From: Epiperipatus broadwayi
Taxonomy: Eukaryota > Onychophora > Udeonychophora > Euonychophora > Peripatidae
Length of the DNA stretch: 64,000 nt
Reading direction: 5' to 3'
Assembly: GCA_028023455.1 (NCBI GenBank)
Contig: JAQFVV010012422.1
Coordinates: 7,367,210-7,431,209, forward strand
The notes beneath the pieces were generated by a model. That model was given only the letters and a program-made list of their open reading frames with translations. It did no database searches and had not been told where the DNA came from. The translations under genes and the position numbers were made by a program. Every line of letters begins with the position of its first letter. Positions within the stretch are counted from its first letter, which is position 1. Below are positions 21,290-32,709 of the stretch, piece by piece.

Positions 21290-22950
21290 CTATGGATAAC
21301 ATCATGAAATGTGTGAAAGAGTTCTATAACAAATATATAATAATAATAAACACACAAAAAGTAACCAATACAATTACTACACTGTCTGAATTGATAAGCA
21401 TTTTGAATGAGGATATGACACATGCAATTAAATCTACAAAGAAGGTTAAAAAAGCTCTGAGAAATGAAAAAATTATTATTATTATTTTTAAAAAAGAAAT
21501 AGAAAAAAACTATATACCAAATATTTAAATCATAATGATATATCAGATGATTGAAGGAATGTAATAGGGATTTTGATATTTAATAAAGACGATAAAAAGA
21601 TAGAAATTACAGGCCTATAAGTCTTCTATTAATTCTACATAAAATCTTTATCAAGATAATTGCAATTCATCTGCAGTGAGATTTGAACTCAAACTAAACA
21701 AAGTACAAACTGAATAAGTGATTTTAATAGAGTGGATCACATCAAACTGCTGAGAAGGTTATGGGAAGGAATAATGAATATGAGTTATTATAATGCTTTG
21801 GAAAAATATTTATTTCTGTAAGCACTTTTATTATGATTAAACATTGAATCATCAAGATATAGAGAATAATATCATCTTTAGAAAAATATTTAGCTAAATG
21901 CAATAGCAATAATTAGATTACATGGTGGCATTAATGATTATTAAGGATGTCAACTGAAAGATTCATACCTCTAGCGGTTTTACAAAAAAGTATTTTTTAC
22001 TTAGGCAATAAACCTAAAGCATGTACGGTTGAAAATGCGAAGGTAGGGACCTCTACAGGTCTTAACCTTAAGCTTATGCATTGGAAGAAAAGAGGGGGAC
22101 GCATAAGCTTGTGGTTAAGACCCTTAGAGGTCCCTACCTTCGCATTTTCAATCGTACATGCTTTAGGTTTATTGCCTTAGTAAATATTACTTACTGTAAT
22201 CAATGTGCGTTAAATAAATTTATGAAAAAGTATTTTATGAATTAAATTGGAAAACTAGGAATTTCAAATACAAGAAGATAATTTAAATCAATTTCGCAGA
22301 CAATGTAATACTTTTTTGCAAATAATGCTTCAGAGCTTCAAGGAATATTTCAAGAATTATCAGATGAAAGTAAAGAAGTAGGATTAAATGCAATACTAAA
22401 AAGATTTAAAGTAATTATGAATAGATTTTCGTACACAAAAATAGAAAATGAAGATTGATAATCATGAATTAGTAAAAGTTAGTAGCTACATATACCTTGT
22501 TCATAATATCAATGAAAATGGAAACATAACAGATGAAAATAATCATAGAATTAAATGTGGATGGAGTGCTTTGGGTAAAAATAACTTAATATTAACAGTA
22601 AATATTCTTATGCCTTTTGAAAAAGAGATTTTTAATAGATGTGTGTTACCAGTTCTTATTTATGGATCTGAGATTGGACACTTAACAGATGAGCATGGAT
22701 TAAAAGCAAAATACTTGGATGAGAGGACAAACAAGTATCACTAACATTATTGAAAGATTTAAGAGACTCAAATAGACCTGGGTGAATATATTACTAGAAG
22801 AGATGATAATGGATGAAGACTGAAATCTTATACTGTACCCCAAGATATTGTAAAATGCTTAGACAAAGAGCTTGTGTGAAATAAATGGATGAAATTAGGA
22901 AATTTATTAGTGGGATATGGCAAATGATTAACCTAACTGCTCTAAATAAT
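21290..22950 (+). pseudogene. RTE-type LINE relic split by a foldback
   Basis: Plus-strand fragments run in RT order: EDMTHAIKSTKKVKKALRNE (the block usually ending in NGKAPG), NRVDHIKLLRRLWEGI (the block A region), NFADNVI with LFANNASELQGIFQELSDES (the FADD region and the helix after it), KVSSYIYLVHNINENG, and CGWSALGKNNLI with FNRCVLPVLIYGSE, the GW-AFGK and F--CVLPVLTYG-E landmarks of RTE/BovB-like LINEs. DLGEYITRRDDNG near 22790 fits the C-terminal WAGHIARRDDN block. There are many stops, and the inverted repeat at 21991-22189 interrupts the RT between blocks A and C. Confidence 0.78.
21991..22189. repeat. Foldback element inside the RTE relic (family G)
   Basis: AGGCAATAAACCTAAAGCAT at the left is mirrored by ATGCTTTAGGTTTATTGCCT at the right. 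The arms are about 85 bp with a spacer of about 17 bp (GCATTGGAAGAAAAGAGG), and most of the arm length is perfectly paired. The GC content is higher than that of the flanks. The 77-codon frame spanning it is a by-product of the palindrome. The element sits inside the RTE relic, so it is the younger of the two. No hammerhead core is visible. Confidence 0.9.
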
Positions 22951-24094
22951 GTACAATAACTTTTTAGATATGCTTCATCAGATCTTCTCCAGATATCAAA
23001 TCTGTCAAGTGATATTATTTAGACCAACATCAAATTAAACACAGGTTTTTATAATATGGCTAAACAGTAAGCTTCAAATTTATGTTTCATTTGATTGTTG
23101 TCCTGAATGGTGTCATAATATAGTCATTTCTTTATATTTGGGGTATAAGTGGTTATTTTACTAATGCAGGCAATTTGAAAGAAAGGCTGGCTTATAGATA
23201 TTAACAGGGTTTACAATGTTAGACATTCTAGTGCTCACATACATATGTTAAGATCTCTGCTTGAAAGCATGTTGAGGTAATTAAGGAACTGGGTGCTATA
23301 AACCAGGAATAACATCTGATCATATTAAGATTTTGACATTTGGCTATATCTTGTTATAATTTATTTTAGCATGTTATTTAGAGTTACAGTACTTTATACA
23401 CTTTAATAAGCTTCTCATAATTGTCTACAAAAAGTTTAACTATGTGTATGTAACGGGCGACTAAAAAAATAATCATCTACTTTATTTTATGTGAGCTGTG
23501 CATGCGTGAATAAAATAAATAGTAATATAACAGGAATAGCCAATGTGTTTAATTAAAAGTATGTTAATGTGTTTGCTTTAATAGCTACTTGCAAATAATA
23601 TGCAATATAGAATTAAATACAAATTATTCATGGACTAATTTATAAATGAACATTTATAAATTAGCACTGTTGTCAAAAAAATATTTTTAAATTTCTCTTT
23701 ACAATTTTTTTTTTTTTAATTGATAATTGTTTTCCCGAACATTTTATTTTGCTGCATAAAAAGAATGGATTAATTTTGGATTAATAATGTATTTTCTAAT
23801 TAAATCCCCAAAAGGCTTTGATAGAAAATTATTTTTGATCAGCAACTGATTATTTTTCATCACCTATTTGGAATCTGCATTTGAGGCTGGTCGATTGAAT
23901 TGATGATCCAATGCAGGTTTTTTATTTTGTTTTTAATTGGCTAAAATACGAAAGGTTGCGGATGAGGAGTATCTTTACCTGCTTCAAAAATTAAAATATA
24001 TTTCATTACATTTCACTTCCTTTATCAAAATCTTTATCTTAGCTAGAAAGCTGAAATAAATCTTTAAATTCAAAATAATCAAATTATACGATAA
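22951..24094. other. Gene-less stretch
   Basis: No supported gene. A T run of about 14 lies near 23706, and CTGATGAAGCATATC occurs on the minus strand near 22970 without the remainder of a hammerhead. Nothing else stands out. Confidence 0.5.
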
Positions 24095-24215
24095 AAAAAA
24101 CTTATTGCTCGGAAATTCATAAGAAATTCGAGTGCGGATCTGCGAGTGCCAGAATCGATCCCGGGACTTCTCGATCCCAAGTCGGACGATCTACCAACTG
24201 CGCCCAACCGCGCAG
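24095..24215 (-). mobile_element. SINE family 2 (tRNA-like head, TGG-type loop)
   Basis: The minus strand starts GCGCGGTTGGGCGCAGTTGG (A-box region), then CGTCCGACTTGGGATCGAGA and GTCCCGGGATCGATTCTGGC (B-box region), followed by the tail ACTCGAATTTCTTATGAATT, CCGAGCAATAAG and a T-rich end. The loop TTGGGAT suggests a Pro-like tRNA ancestor, although the anticodon stem is imperfect. CGAGCAATAA recurs in the copy at 28570 and, as TTGCTCAGAAATTTATAAGA, in the reversed copy at 35545. Additional fragments of its A-box region (GCGCCAAACCGCGC) are repeated at 24225-24270. Confidence 0.8.
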
Positions 24216-25352
24216 GACAAAAATTGCACCAAACCGTGCAGGTAAAAAAATGCGCCAAACCGCGCATGCTCAATAAATTATTTATATAAGACAACCAGCA
24301 TAAATATGTATTATTAAATGCATAAGAATATATTTTAGAATAAATTATAATAATGTATATATCGTAGATAATATGCAATAAAATATATTCTCCAAGAGTA
24401 TGTAGATGATTATCAGCTATTACGATAATATATTTTTGGTATAAAACAATATTTATTATTTTGCTGAGCCAGACTTTCGATACTGTGTATCTTTATCACA
24501 ATACAGTACGTGTTTGTCAAAGCTCAACCATAATGGATATTAGCAAATACATTAGTATATCCGCATGCGCATAAATATACATTGATCTAGTCTCTTATTA
24601 TCATAGATTTGCATGTGTAAATTAACTTAGCAGCTGGCTATGTTAGTGGATTAAACGACCAGTGCTTGTTGAAAGGAATGTTATTGGCTCTTAATAAGAA
24701 TCGAAATGAGTGTTTGCAATTATTCGTATTGCTAATTTATAGATTAAGAACATGGTATGCTCAGATACATTTTACATCCAATTTGTAGTGGATTAAAAGG
24801 GCTAAGTGTCACCAATTCGTTTGCACAATGGCAATGATCAAATTACAGAACTGTCGAAGATACGGAAAGAAAAGAATAAATTATTTATTGGATTGTAAAC
24901 ACTGAAAAATTAATTTTAAAATTGCTGTTTGTAAAACACTGCATTAATTAACACATTGATGTTTTAATTTATTGTAACATTTATATATATTTTCTATCTT
25001 GATATATACATACAAATATAATTTCAAGAAGTATGAAAGATGTTAGTAATGTTAACTGTAGGGCCAATTGTCTAAGAAAGAATAAGTTTTGGAGGAAAAA
25101 AAATCACTTTGGCTGGACTCAGATCTCAGAGCATAAATATTGTGAGCCAATATCCTACCTGTATACAAGATCTTTTTAAATTATGAAAGTAAATAAAGAT
25201 ACATGATAAAACAGTCTTTAAATGGCCTACAATATATCAAAGATGTTGCCCCACGTAGAGGATCAGTGAAGGAGAAGTCATTATTCAGTCTTACATTGGC
25301 AAGTGGTGAATGTTTGAGTATTCTTTCATGATTGTTATATATTCAAGCTTAG
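24216..25352. other. Gene-less stretch
   Basis: The first 50 bp repeat the A-box region of the adjacent SINE three times with short A runs (AAATTGCACCAAACCGTGCA, then AAATGCGCCAAACCGCGCAT), suggesting a small tandem expansion at its 5' end. The remainder is AT-rich with no gene. Confidence 0.5.
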
Positions 25353-25510
25353 AATAGCTAAATATCCTTTTACCGATCAGCATCAAATAGTTAACTGAAT
25401 CGGATAATAGCTAAATACCATTTCACCGATCAATATCAGATAGTTAACTGAATCGGAGAATAGCTAAATACCCTGTTATTGATCAATATAAGATAGTTAA
25501 GTGAATCGAA
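25353..25510. repeat. Three copies of a 53-bp tandem repeat
   Basis: AATAGCTAAATACC followed by ACCGATCAATATCAGATAG and TTAACTGAATCGG begins at 25353, 25406 and 25459, a period of 53 bp. Units differ by a few substitutions. A single related unit (CCAATATTGAATGGTTAACT, then GGATTGG) occurs at 27250-27275. Confidence 0.88.
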
Positions 25511-27445
25511 CAAGGCTGTATTTTCCAATAAAATTTATGTCTTATTAAAATCAGAAACATTTTTCAAGTTTACTTAACCTAGATTCGAACTCATGTCAGA
25601 GGCATAATAGTCAGAGGCATAATAGATAGATGTTCCACTATTGTACAAGGAGATCCTTAATACAGAATATTATTATACTGGTAATAAAATTGAAACTATT
25701 TTTTTTAATAAATAAATAATTTTATTTTTAATTATCAGGAAGCTGGTATATTCCAGTTTAATAGAATATATTTTTTCACAATACACCTTAATAGTACGAG
25801 TTTGTGTATGTGCGCGCGTAGATTAATACCCTTATATTTTAGCATTAAAAATAACTTAACTTTGTATTTTTAGGATGTGTCTAAATTTAATACAAACGTT
25901 ATTAATATAGATTAAATGCAAGTATAGTTAGAACGAGTATTAAAATACCGTTTTTAGTTATTTATTTAAATTTGTGTTTACATAAAATATAAATTTCCGG
26001 AGATTGATATACCTCAATGCCTAAGTTTCATTTTAGTTATAATGCATTTATTAAATCTGTTATCTGATATTAAGAATGACAATAGAATACTATATAATGG
26101 GATGGTGAATTGGTCAGGACACGTAATGTTCGAGCATCAAAGGTGATAGGTTGAGCTTCTATCTGAGAATCTTTAATTCTCGAATCTGGCACTGTGCCAA
26201 ACTGCGCAGGGCAATTGAGTAATTACAGCTTTAAAACATATTTTTTTCTCATCTGAGCAGAAGAAATCGCGATTTATTAATTAGCATTTAGCGAAATAAC
26301 CTGTTTAATTCTTTCAAAACTCATTGAAGGAGACATATAAATAATGCATACATCTTTTTTAATACTAATAATTCCTTACAAAAACAAAACATCATTCTCA
26401 CCCATACAATATGATGGACAATATTGAAATAAATAATAAACTTTCACTTACTGAAAGAAATTATGCTAATAATTTTCAGCTGTCAAAATATTTTTTATTG
26501 ATTTACTTTAGAGTCGAATAGAATCCTACTATTATTAAATACTGATAAGAAAAAAAATCAGGTTTAAAGTTACTGGACATAATGATAGGATATGTATGTA
26601 CCTTTAAAAAAAAAAATTCTTTAAATATGGGAGTTTAAACTAAACTGACATTTAACAGAAGAGCTAATTAAAAATATTTTACACATCTGTTTTATGAGTG
26701 AATACTGGGAAAATTTTAAAGTTGATAACGTGGCTTCACCCTCCTATTTAACTTTATCACTTCTCAAGTAATCTTTTGATAAACCCCTAATATACTTAAC
26801 AAGGTGTTACTTAAAGAAGTTATTTATATAACCTGCTACCCCCACACATCGAATTTTTGAGGACTAAGGTACAATATGGCATTTTGATGATACTATGCTA
26901 AAGAAAGAAGTCCTAGAAATTAATTAATTAAAAAATGAGATCTAAAAACTGTTTATTATTATAGACCTGATTTAGAATCTTCAAAATTGTTTTATCTGGG
27001 TGATCCACTCGAGTATTAATCATTACAATACATTTAAAAAAAACTGTTTATATATAGTATGGATACCCATCGGAGTAAATCATACCAATAACAAATAAAA
27101 CAGTAGGTAAAGGAAGATCACAGGCTCAGTACCTCTAGGGTCAAGGTTGCATCAGACTGTATTTTTTTAATTCGGTGCACCAGTATTCATTTGATAAACC
27201 ATCTTACTCTGAGACTATTACTTTCTGATTAGATACCCACATACCAACCAATATTGAATGGTTAACTGGATTGGTAATGAAATAGATATTTTAAAAAGAA
27301 AATTCTAAGCTTGCTAATGATTTGGAAAAAAAAGAAGTTAACCTGGCTTAGAATTAAATTCTAAATCAAAAATATGAAAGTGAATGCACCAATCTCTGAT
27401 GTTGATAAGTTTGCTCCATAATTTATTCTGTATTTGAAACAGAAT
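25511..27445. other. Gene-less stretch with faint SINE traces
   Basis: No supported gene. AATCTGGCACTGTGCCAAAC and TGCGCAGGGC at 26183-26215 resemble the head of SINE family 2 but the rest of the element cannot be followed. Otherwise AT-rich DNA. Confidence 0.45.
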
Positions 27446-27615
27446 TAATTACCTCCCATTGAGATATGAGATATCAAAAACCACAAGAAAAAAAGAACAG
27501 AATAGTATAATTCTATCTTTTCATGATTTTTGAAGCCACATTATTGTTTTTTCATGGTTTTGATGTCACATGATTCTGTCTTTTTGACGTCACATAATTC
27601 AGTGGGAGGTAGTTA
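27446..27615. repeat. Small TIR element (~170 bp)
   Basis: TAATTACCTCCCATTGA at the left pairs with TCAGTGGGAGGTAGTTA at the right (16 of 17 positions with one change). The interior is AT-rich and contains a threefold imperfect repeat of TTTTTCATGATTTTTGA/GTCACAT-type sequence. Size, TIRs and lack of coding are those of a MITE. The superfamily is not evident. Confidence 0.72.
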
Positions 27616-27817
27616 CTTCCATTTCAGTTACATGTATTTAAAAGTTATGACTATTTATTATTATTCAATTTATTTAGTATGTGTATAAAGTTAAAGAAAA
27701 TAAAAAAATCACAAGTTAACCACTGTAAACCCATTAATTTGAATTAATTTAATACTCAGTATAATTTTTTAAATACTAACACATAGCTTAATTCTTTCAG
27801 CTTACTGCAATAAAGAA

Positions 27818-28158
27818 ATGTGTGATGTGATATGATGTATTGTGGCTTCTCCTTAAACGAAGTCAAGAATCTCTCAACAATTATGCCCAGAGAAACCTGT
27901 TAGCCACTTTATTTTCCATTCCCCATATTCTACTCCATCCCATTTCCACACCATAATCTTTGTCAACTCTATGGCCTTTATATCTAAATCCTCCTTATCT
28001 TTTCCTAAACCCTGCATAAAATTCAATAATACACTTTCTGTATAATCACTTTTTTCATATTTATTCTTCCATAACTTCATTATATGTACCCTTTCTGTTT
28101 TCAAGCTTTACATTCAATTAACAGATGCCTAATATTTTCTATTCCTTCCTTACATAAT
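27818..28158 (-). mobile_element. Third 3'-end copy of the SGNH LINE
   Basis: On the minus strand the similarity covers only the sequence after the CCHC knuckle (MKTERVHIMKLWKNKYEKSD and the following frame to a stop at 27874) plus the 3' region, ending in the CATCACATCA-like tail at 27818-27840. The 5' truncation is at about 28158. A short, typical dead-on-arrival LINE insertion. Confidence 0.88.
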
Positions 28159-28558
28159 TTACTATGGCTCCATCTATTGTGATTTTAAATAATCAGTGGT
28201 TACCAATCTCTATTCTTGGATCAGTTTTTTTTTGGGTTTTGTCTTTATCAAATGAGGCTTTTGAATTTAAAACTGGTTATGGTTCCAACTTTGACTAAAA
28301 TTGAGTTTGTGGAAGAGGGCTAATAATTTTTCCATACTGATTTCTCAAATGTCTTAGTTATAAATAAATTTTATTTAATTTCTCTGAGAAAAAGATTTAA
28401 AAGTTTGTATTAAATTAAATGTTTCACAATTCTCCGGTTATGTAGCAAACGTGTCGTGTGATTGCTACTGTTGCTTGTGTGCATGAACTGTGCTTTTCAG
28501 ATGCTGTTTGTTTTGTTGTCTTCATTTTCAATCCTTCATAGTCCATTTAATAAGATCT

Positions 28559-28689
28559 AATAATGGATACTCTGCGCGATTTGGCACGGTTGGTAGAATG
28601 TCCGACTTGGCTCGCAGTTTTAACGCTTCGAACTTCGTTTGAACACCCGAGCAATAAATCCATCAGCATTTTTTTTTAAATAATGGATA
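28559..28689 (+). mobile_element. SINE family 2 with 11-bp target-site duplication
   Basis: The element (28570-28678) starts GCGCGATTTGGCACGGTTGG, continues CCGACTTGGCTCGCAG and ends CCCGAGCAATAAATCC before a T-rich tail. Perfect direct repeats AATAATGGATA flank it at 28559-28569 and 28679-28689, showing insertion by target-primed reverse transcription. The head is diverged from the copy at 24095, but the tail matches. Confidence 0.83.
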
Positions 28690-29078
28690 AAATAAATCTT
28701 AATCTTTTGTTTTTGTTTTAAAAAAGGATAATTTTTTTAAGAATACCAATAGAATAACTTTAAATAATTTCAAGAATTTTTAATACATTTAAGTGGCTTA
28801 ATTATTTAGCATTAAAAAAGGCCTGTTAATACTTATAAAACGTTTTTCTAAAGATCTAATAATCAATTTTAATGCCCTGTGTAGTTTAATACGTAGTAGA
28901 GATTTAGATTCTGAAGCTTATGTCATTCCCAGCATGTGAGCTAATTCCCAAGCAATAAAGTCATTTGGTTATTTTATTTATCAATTTTCATAATTTTCAA
29001 TCATTTTTCTATTATATTTCATTTTAATGTATGTATCTTAAAGGTTCAATATTACTAATTAAACAAATTGTAAAACAA

Positions 29079-29215
29079 AATATGGATATTTTAGTCAAGC
29101 ATTGGTGGTCGAGAGGTCAGCGACAGCTGCTTTACAAGCAGTTGTCCCGGGTTGGCGGGTTCGCTTCCCGGCTGATGCTATGACATGAGAAAAAAAAATT
29201 AATATGGATATTTTA
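29079..29215 (+). mobile_element. SINE family 1 with 15-bp target-site duplication
   Basis: The element (29094-29200) reads GCATTGGTGGTCGAGAGGTC, CAGCTGCTTTACAAGCAGTT, GTCCCGGGTTGGCGGGTTCG and CTTCCCGGCTGATGCTATGA, then CATGAG and eight A residues. The flanks AATATGGATATTTTA (29079-29093 and 29201-29215) are identical, so this is a recent and complete insertion and the best reference copy of the family here. The extra bases between the anticodon arm and the B box suggest a long variable arm, as in Leu or Ser tRNAs, although the TAC loop is Val-like. Confidence 0.92.
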
Positions 29216-29584
29216 TATAGCTTCTAATTAGCAGAATCATTGATTTGCTAAGCATTTTCATTAATCAGACTATTTACATGTTCCCAAGCAATAAACCATT
29301 TTATTATTACCATGAATTTTGCTATGAGTTTACAAACCTATCTGGGAAACACAAATTACTGATTGCATATCATTAGGTTAATCCTTGAATTTGCTCATGT
29401 GGCACTCTGATCATAGGCATTAATTACTATATCAACTTTTCTCTTTTAAAGTCTTCAACAGATCATTTAATTGCAAAACCTCTATGTAGTATTTTTCTCA
29501 GTTATTGATATTCTAATAATAGAAGCACCTATTTTGATTTTTAAAAAGATATTCTTTACAAACAAATGAAAACTATGCTCTAGT
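29216..29584. other. Gene-less stretch
   Basis: I see nothing recognisable in this AT-rich stretch. Confidence 0.5.
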
Positions 29585-29655
29585 TTTTTTATATGTCAAA
29601 GTATCAGCCCGGAAATGAACCTGGGACAACTCTTGAAGGCACTTCTGACACTACA
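29585..29655 (-). mobile_element. Decayed tRNA-like SINE fragment
   Basis: The minus strand reads AGTGCCTTCAAGAGTTGTCC, CAGGTTCATTTCCGGGCTGA and TACTTTGACATAT followed by an A run. The GACATAT-A tail is that of SINE family 1 and the tRNA-Gly-like family; the head is too diverged to say which. Confidence 0.6.
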
Positions 29656-30429
29656 CTTAACTTTTGTTCTCTAAAAAAATACATTTCTAGGAAACTCCTA
29701 TTTATTTATCATCTTATTATGATAGAAAGAATATCATCATATCCTCAAGGTGAACATATCTAATAGAGTTGGTTTTTTTCCCTTTATGTTTTCAGAATAT
29801 TCGGGATGAGTTTTAATTCAGTTTTCCCCAATGTAACAGAATAATAGCCATATTTACAATTAATTTAATTAAAGAAATTAAATCACTACATGTATTCTAT
29901 TATTTTAATTTTCCTCATTATTATCATTGATCCAATTTCATGTTTCTACCTGAGAGCTAACAAAATATTTAAATTGATTCACATTTTCAAGCTGATTATC
30001 ACCCAAACTAAATATGTCTCAATTGCTTTATGTCTGTTCTACAGATAGCATTTTAAAACAGTCTATTTTTGTAAAAATGTAAATCCAGAAATCAATAAGG
30101 TGTTTTTATTTTTAAATTGGTTCAAATATATGTCATACCTTTCTGCTTTATGTGCTTATTAAGTTTTTTGTTGAAGGCAGGTAGCTTAACAAACACAAAG
30201 ATTAGTGATAACTTTGCCTAGCGTGTTTTTACTTTGCTTTTAAAAGCAGTTTTTAATTTGTTTGAAAATATCAGACCCTTTAGAACCTTGTCATTAAAGC
30301 AATATTTATTTATACCTCCATAAAACTCCGAAGAAACTATCATAACAATTGACTATAATGTTGGAACTAATACAAAACTGTTTTATTTTAAATCCAACAA
30401 TACCATAAACCTTCTTCATTAAGGAGAAA
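29656..30429. other. Gene-less stretch
   Basis: No supported gene, inverted repeat or tRNA-like head seen. Confidence 0.5.
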
Positions 30430-30545
30430 AAAAGGCATATGACTTTATTGCTCAGACTTTATAAAAAGTTCAAGTACCAGATACAAAAGTACCAGAATCA
30501 ATCTGACTTCCAATCACAAGTCAGGATGCTTTACGCCAAAATGTA
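30430..30545 (-). repeat. Decayed SINE family 2 fragment
   Basis: GACTTTATTGCTCAGACTTT followed by TAAAAAGTTCAAGTACCAG and later CTTCCAATCACAAGTCAGGA parallels the copy at 35540-35640 (GACTTTATTGCTCAGAAATT, AAGTTTGAATACCAGG, CTGATCCCAAGTTGGATGC). Both are reversed SINE family 2 copies, this one the more diverged. Confidence 0.55.
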
Positions 30546-30585
30546 TAGGTTATTAAGGAGATGAAATAATAAATGTACTAATACA

Positions 30586-30735
30586 TTGTACAGGCTTAAA
30601 CCTGCATCCATATATTTAATATATGCAGGGTTCGAACTCAGACTTTCACACGACCCACCACTCTCAGTGCCAACTCATATTGCTGACCCACTGATCACAC
30701 ATGTTGAAATAAATGTATTAATTTCCAACACTTCT
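30586..30735 (-). repeat. SINE-like repeat family 3 with B-box-like motif
   Basis: On the minus strand, GAGTGGTGGGTCGTGTGAAA then GTCTGAGTTCGAACCCTGCA contains a B-box-like GAGTTCGAACC. GACTTTCACACGACCCACCA on the plus strand recurs at 49548-49568 as AACTTTCACATGACCCACCA, and the CTGATCACACATGTTGAAAT end recurs at 49585-49620. The 62-codon frame here is incidental. Confidence 0.65.
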
Positions 30736-31246
30736 TTATTTTTAGCAACAAACCACAAATATCTGTATCCCTGAACATCATATATGTTAAAAATCATTCC
30801 TATATCATTAAAAGTGTTTTGTGGTAGTGAATAACAATGTAAAGAAACAACTCAAAGTTCTGTGATTTAGTGCAGTGGTAGAGTCTAGATACTGGGTATG
30901 AGGTCCTTAAGTCAATTTGTGTGCCCCTTCGTGCTCAACTTCTTATAACTCTAAATCAATAAAGTTTGATTATTATTATTAAGATTTAAAAGAATGGACT
31001 AATGGTAGTTTGGTATATATATTTTTAGATAACAAATCTTAAAAGTTATCATAATGTTTCTTTTATAAAATTAAGGTTTTAATCAAACTTAGAAAAATTG
31101 GTAGTAAACAATTTAAAATTAAATAAATATTTAAACATCCAAACCGGTTTTATTTCTTATAAGAATCTTATCAAGTTCTCTTTTAATAATAATCACATGA
31201 CAAATTATTTTTAGTGACTTATCATTATTAATTTATATGTATATTT
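30736..31246. other. Gene-less stretch
   Basis: No supported gene. A short tract at 30865-30960 (TGATTTAGTGCAGTGGTAGA, then GGTATGAGGTCCTTAAGTCA) has an A-box-like look, but I cannot find a second copy in the window. Confidence 0.4.
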
Positions 31247-32100
31247 ATTCTCACAAAATTGAATATGTAAACATAATCAGATTAATAGACAACTATATAT
31301 TTTAATCATATATTTATTTTTATCTAATCGACTTTCGTTCATAATTGAACCTTGTCAAGATGCTACGTTAATTCAATATGTTACATGTTTACATATCAAC
31401 TTAGCGCCTCTATCACCTACTTCAACCCTAAAAATTTCTTATACTTTCCAATTTTTATATAATGCCCATTTTCCTCCCAACTTTATTGAGCTTTATACTA
31501 AATCCATACATTTCTCTTTGTTTTCATGTATATATATATTGTCTCATACACTTTCCTTTCTTTATAATTTCTACAATATTTTATTACTTCAATACTTTCT
31601 TCTCATTTCATAACATGCACTGTTTTAAAAAAATGGCAAAATGGTCCTAACTTAATATCTCTTCTATTTATTGCTCTGTCATGTTCCTTATCTCTTTCTA
31701 TCTTACTTTTCACTGACTGGCCTATATATACCATCATACATCCCTTGCACATAATTTTATAAACTATTTCTATCTTATCACTCCTATCATTTCTTATTTT
31801 TGTATTACTCACTAACTTTTTTAATGATTTACTATTTTTCCATTCTCTATCTATATTCTCATTCATTTTTTTCTCTATCATTCAGAATTTTATATACCTC
31901 CTTTGAATATGGAATAGAAATCCATTTCTTATTCTTTCTTTCATTTTTATTATTAACTTTTTTATATCCACTCATATCCCTCAACATATTTTCTATAACC
32001 CTATCATTATATCCATATTCAAGATATTCCTTCCAGATCTGCAACTTTTGCCTCTTTTTATTCAAATAAAGGGATAAAAGGGAAAAATGATAGGTGTACA
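31247..32100 (-). mobile_element. Penelope-like element, left (minus) copy, 3' part
   Basis: Minus-strand frames 31859-32101 and 31603-31881 together contain LQIWKEYLEYGYNDRVIEN, then VYKIMCKGCMMVYIGQSVKS and KIERDKEHDRAI. This is the C-terminal GIY-YIG-type endonuclease region of Penelope-like elements, with the Cys pair before VYIGQ and the K-H basic stretch after it. A frameshift near 31870 breaks it. Reading continues as EESIEVIKYCRNYKERK in the flank, then 3' non-coding sequence to 31247. It is the left half of a large inverted pair (see the right copy). Confidence 0.85.
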
Positions 32101-32446
32101 TTGACTAAAAAGGAGCAAAAGTTGTAGATCCATAAGGATTATATTAAATATGGATATAATAGTAGAGTTATAAGAAATATATTGGTGGATAGGAATGGAT
32201 ATAAAAAGTTAATAATAAAAATGAAAGAAAAAGAAATGGATTTCTATTCCATATTCAAAGGAGATATATAAAATTTGGAATAATAGAGAAGAAAAATTGA
32301 ACAAGAATATACGTATAGGATGAAAAAATAGTAAATCAATACAAAAGTTTGTGAATAATGCAAAAATAAAAAATAATAGAAGTGAGAAGTTAGGAATACT
32401 TTATAAAATTATCTGTAAGTAATGTATGATGTTATATATATATGTC

Positions 32447-32676
32447 AGTCATATTATTATTACTATTTAGGGATATTCCGGTAGTGAAAAAGCTAAATGC
32501 TGACGTTTCAGTACAATATCAAGTACCTTCCTCAGAGCATCCTCTTCTCAAAAAGAGAAGAGGAGCCTGAGAAAACTGATATTGTACTGAAAGTCAGCAT
32601 TTGCTTTTTCCTACACGGAATACCCATAAATAGTAATAATAATATGACACTTTTATCCGTGAAAATATTAGAATGA

Positions 32677-32705
<29 letters not shown>
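32447..32705. repeat. Foldback family C inserted in the GIY-YIG region
   Basis: CATATTATTATTACTATTTA at 32447 is mirrored by AAATAGTAATAATAATATG ending at 32647. The arms are about 90 bp around the centre CCTCTTCTCAAAAAGAGAAG. A further 55 bp, including TA and GA microsatellites, lies between the hairpin and the resumption of the Penelope reading frame. The left arm holds an intact hammerhead core on the minus strand; the right arm has CTGAGAA instead. Short AGTC/CAGA-type similarity at the borders is too weak to define a duplication. Confidence 0.83.
32496..32541 (-). ncRNA. Hammerhead ribozyme motif (family C)
   Basis: On the minus strand: stem I GAUGCU/AGCAUU (5 Watson-Crick pairs plus one wobble), core CUGAGGA (position 7 is free in the consensus), stem II GGUAC/GUACU with an 8-base loop, GAAA, then CG and UC. 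The stem III residues ACGU are self-complementary. One A between the core and stem II is unpaired in the simplest fold, a small departure from consensus. The sequence has nothing in common with families A and B outside the core, so it supports the motif independently. Confidence 0.66.

Positions 32706-32709
<4 letters not shown>

Noticed and set aside
21947-22180. 77-codon frame
   Set aside because: Lies almost wholly within a palindromic foldback; the peptide mirrors the repeat and is not a gene.
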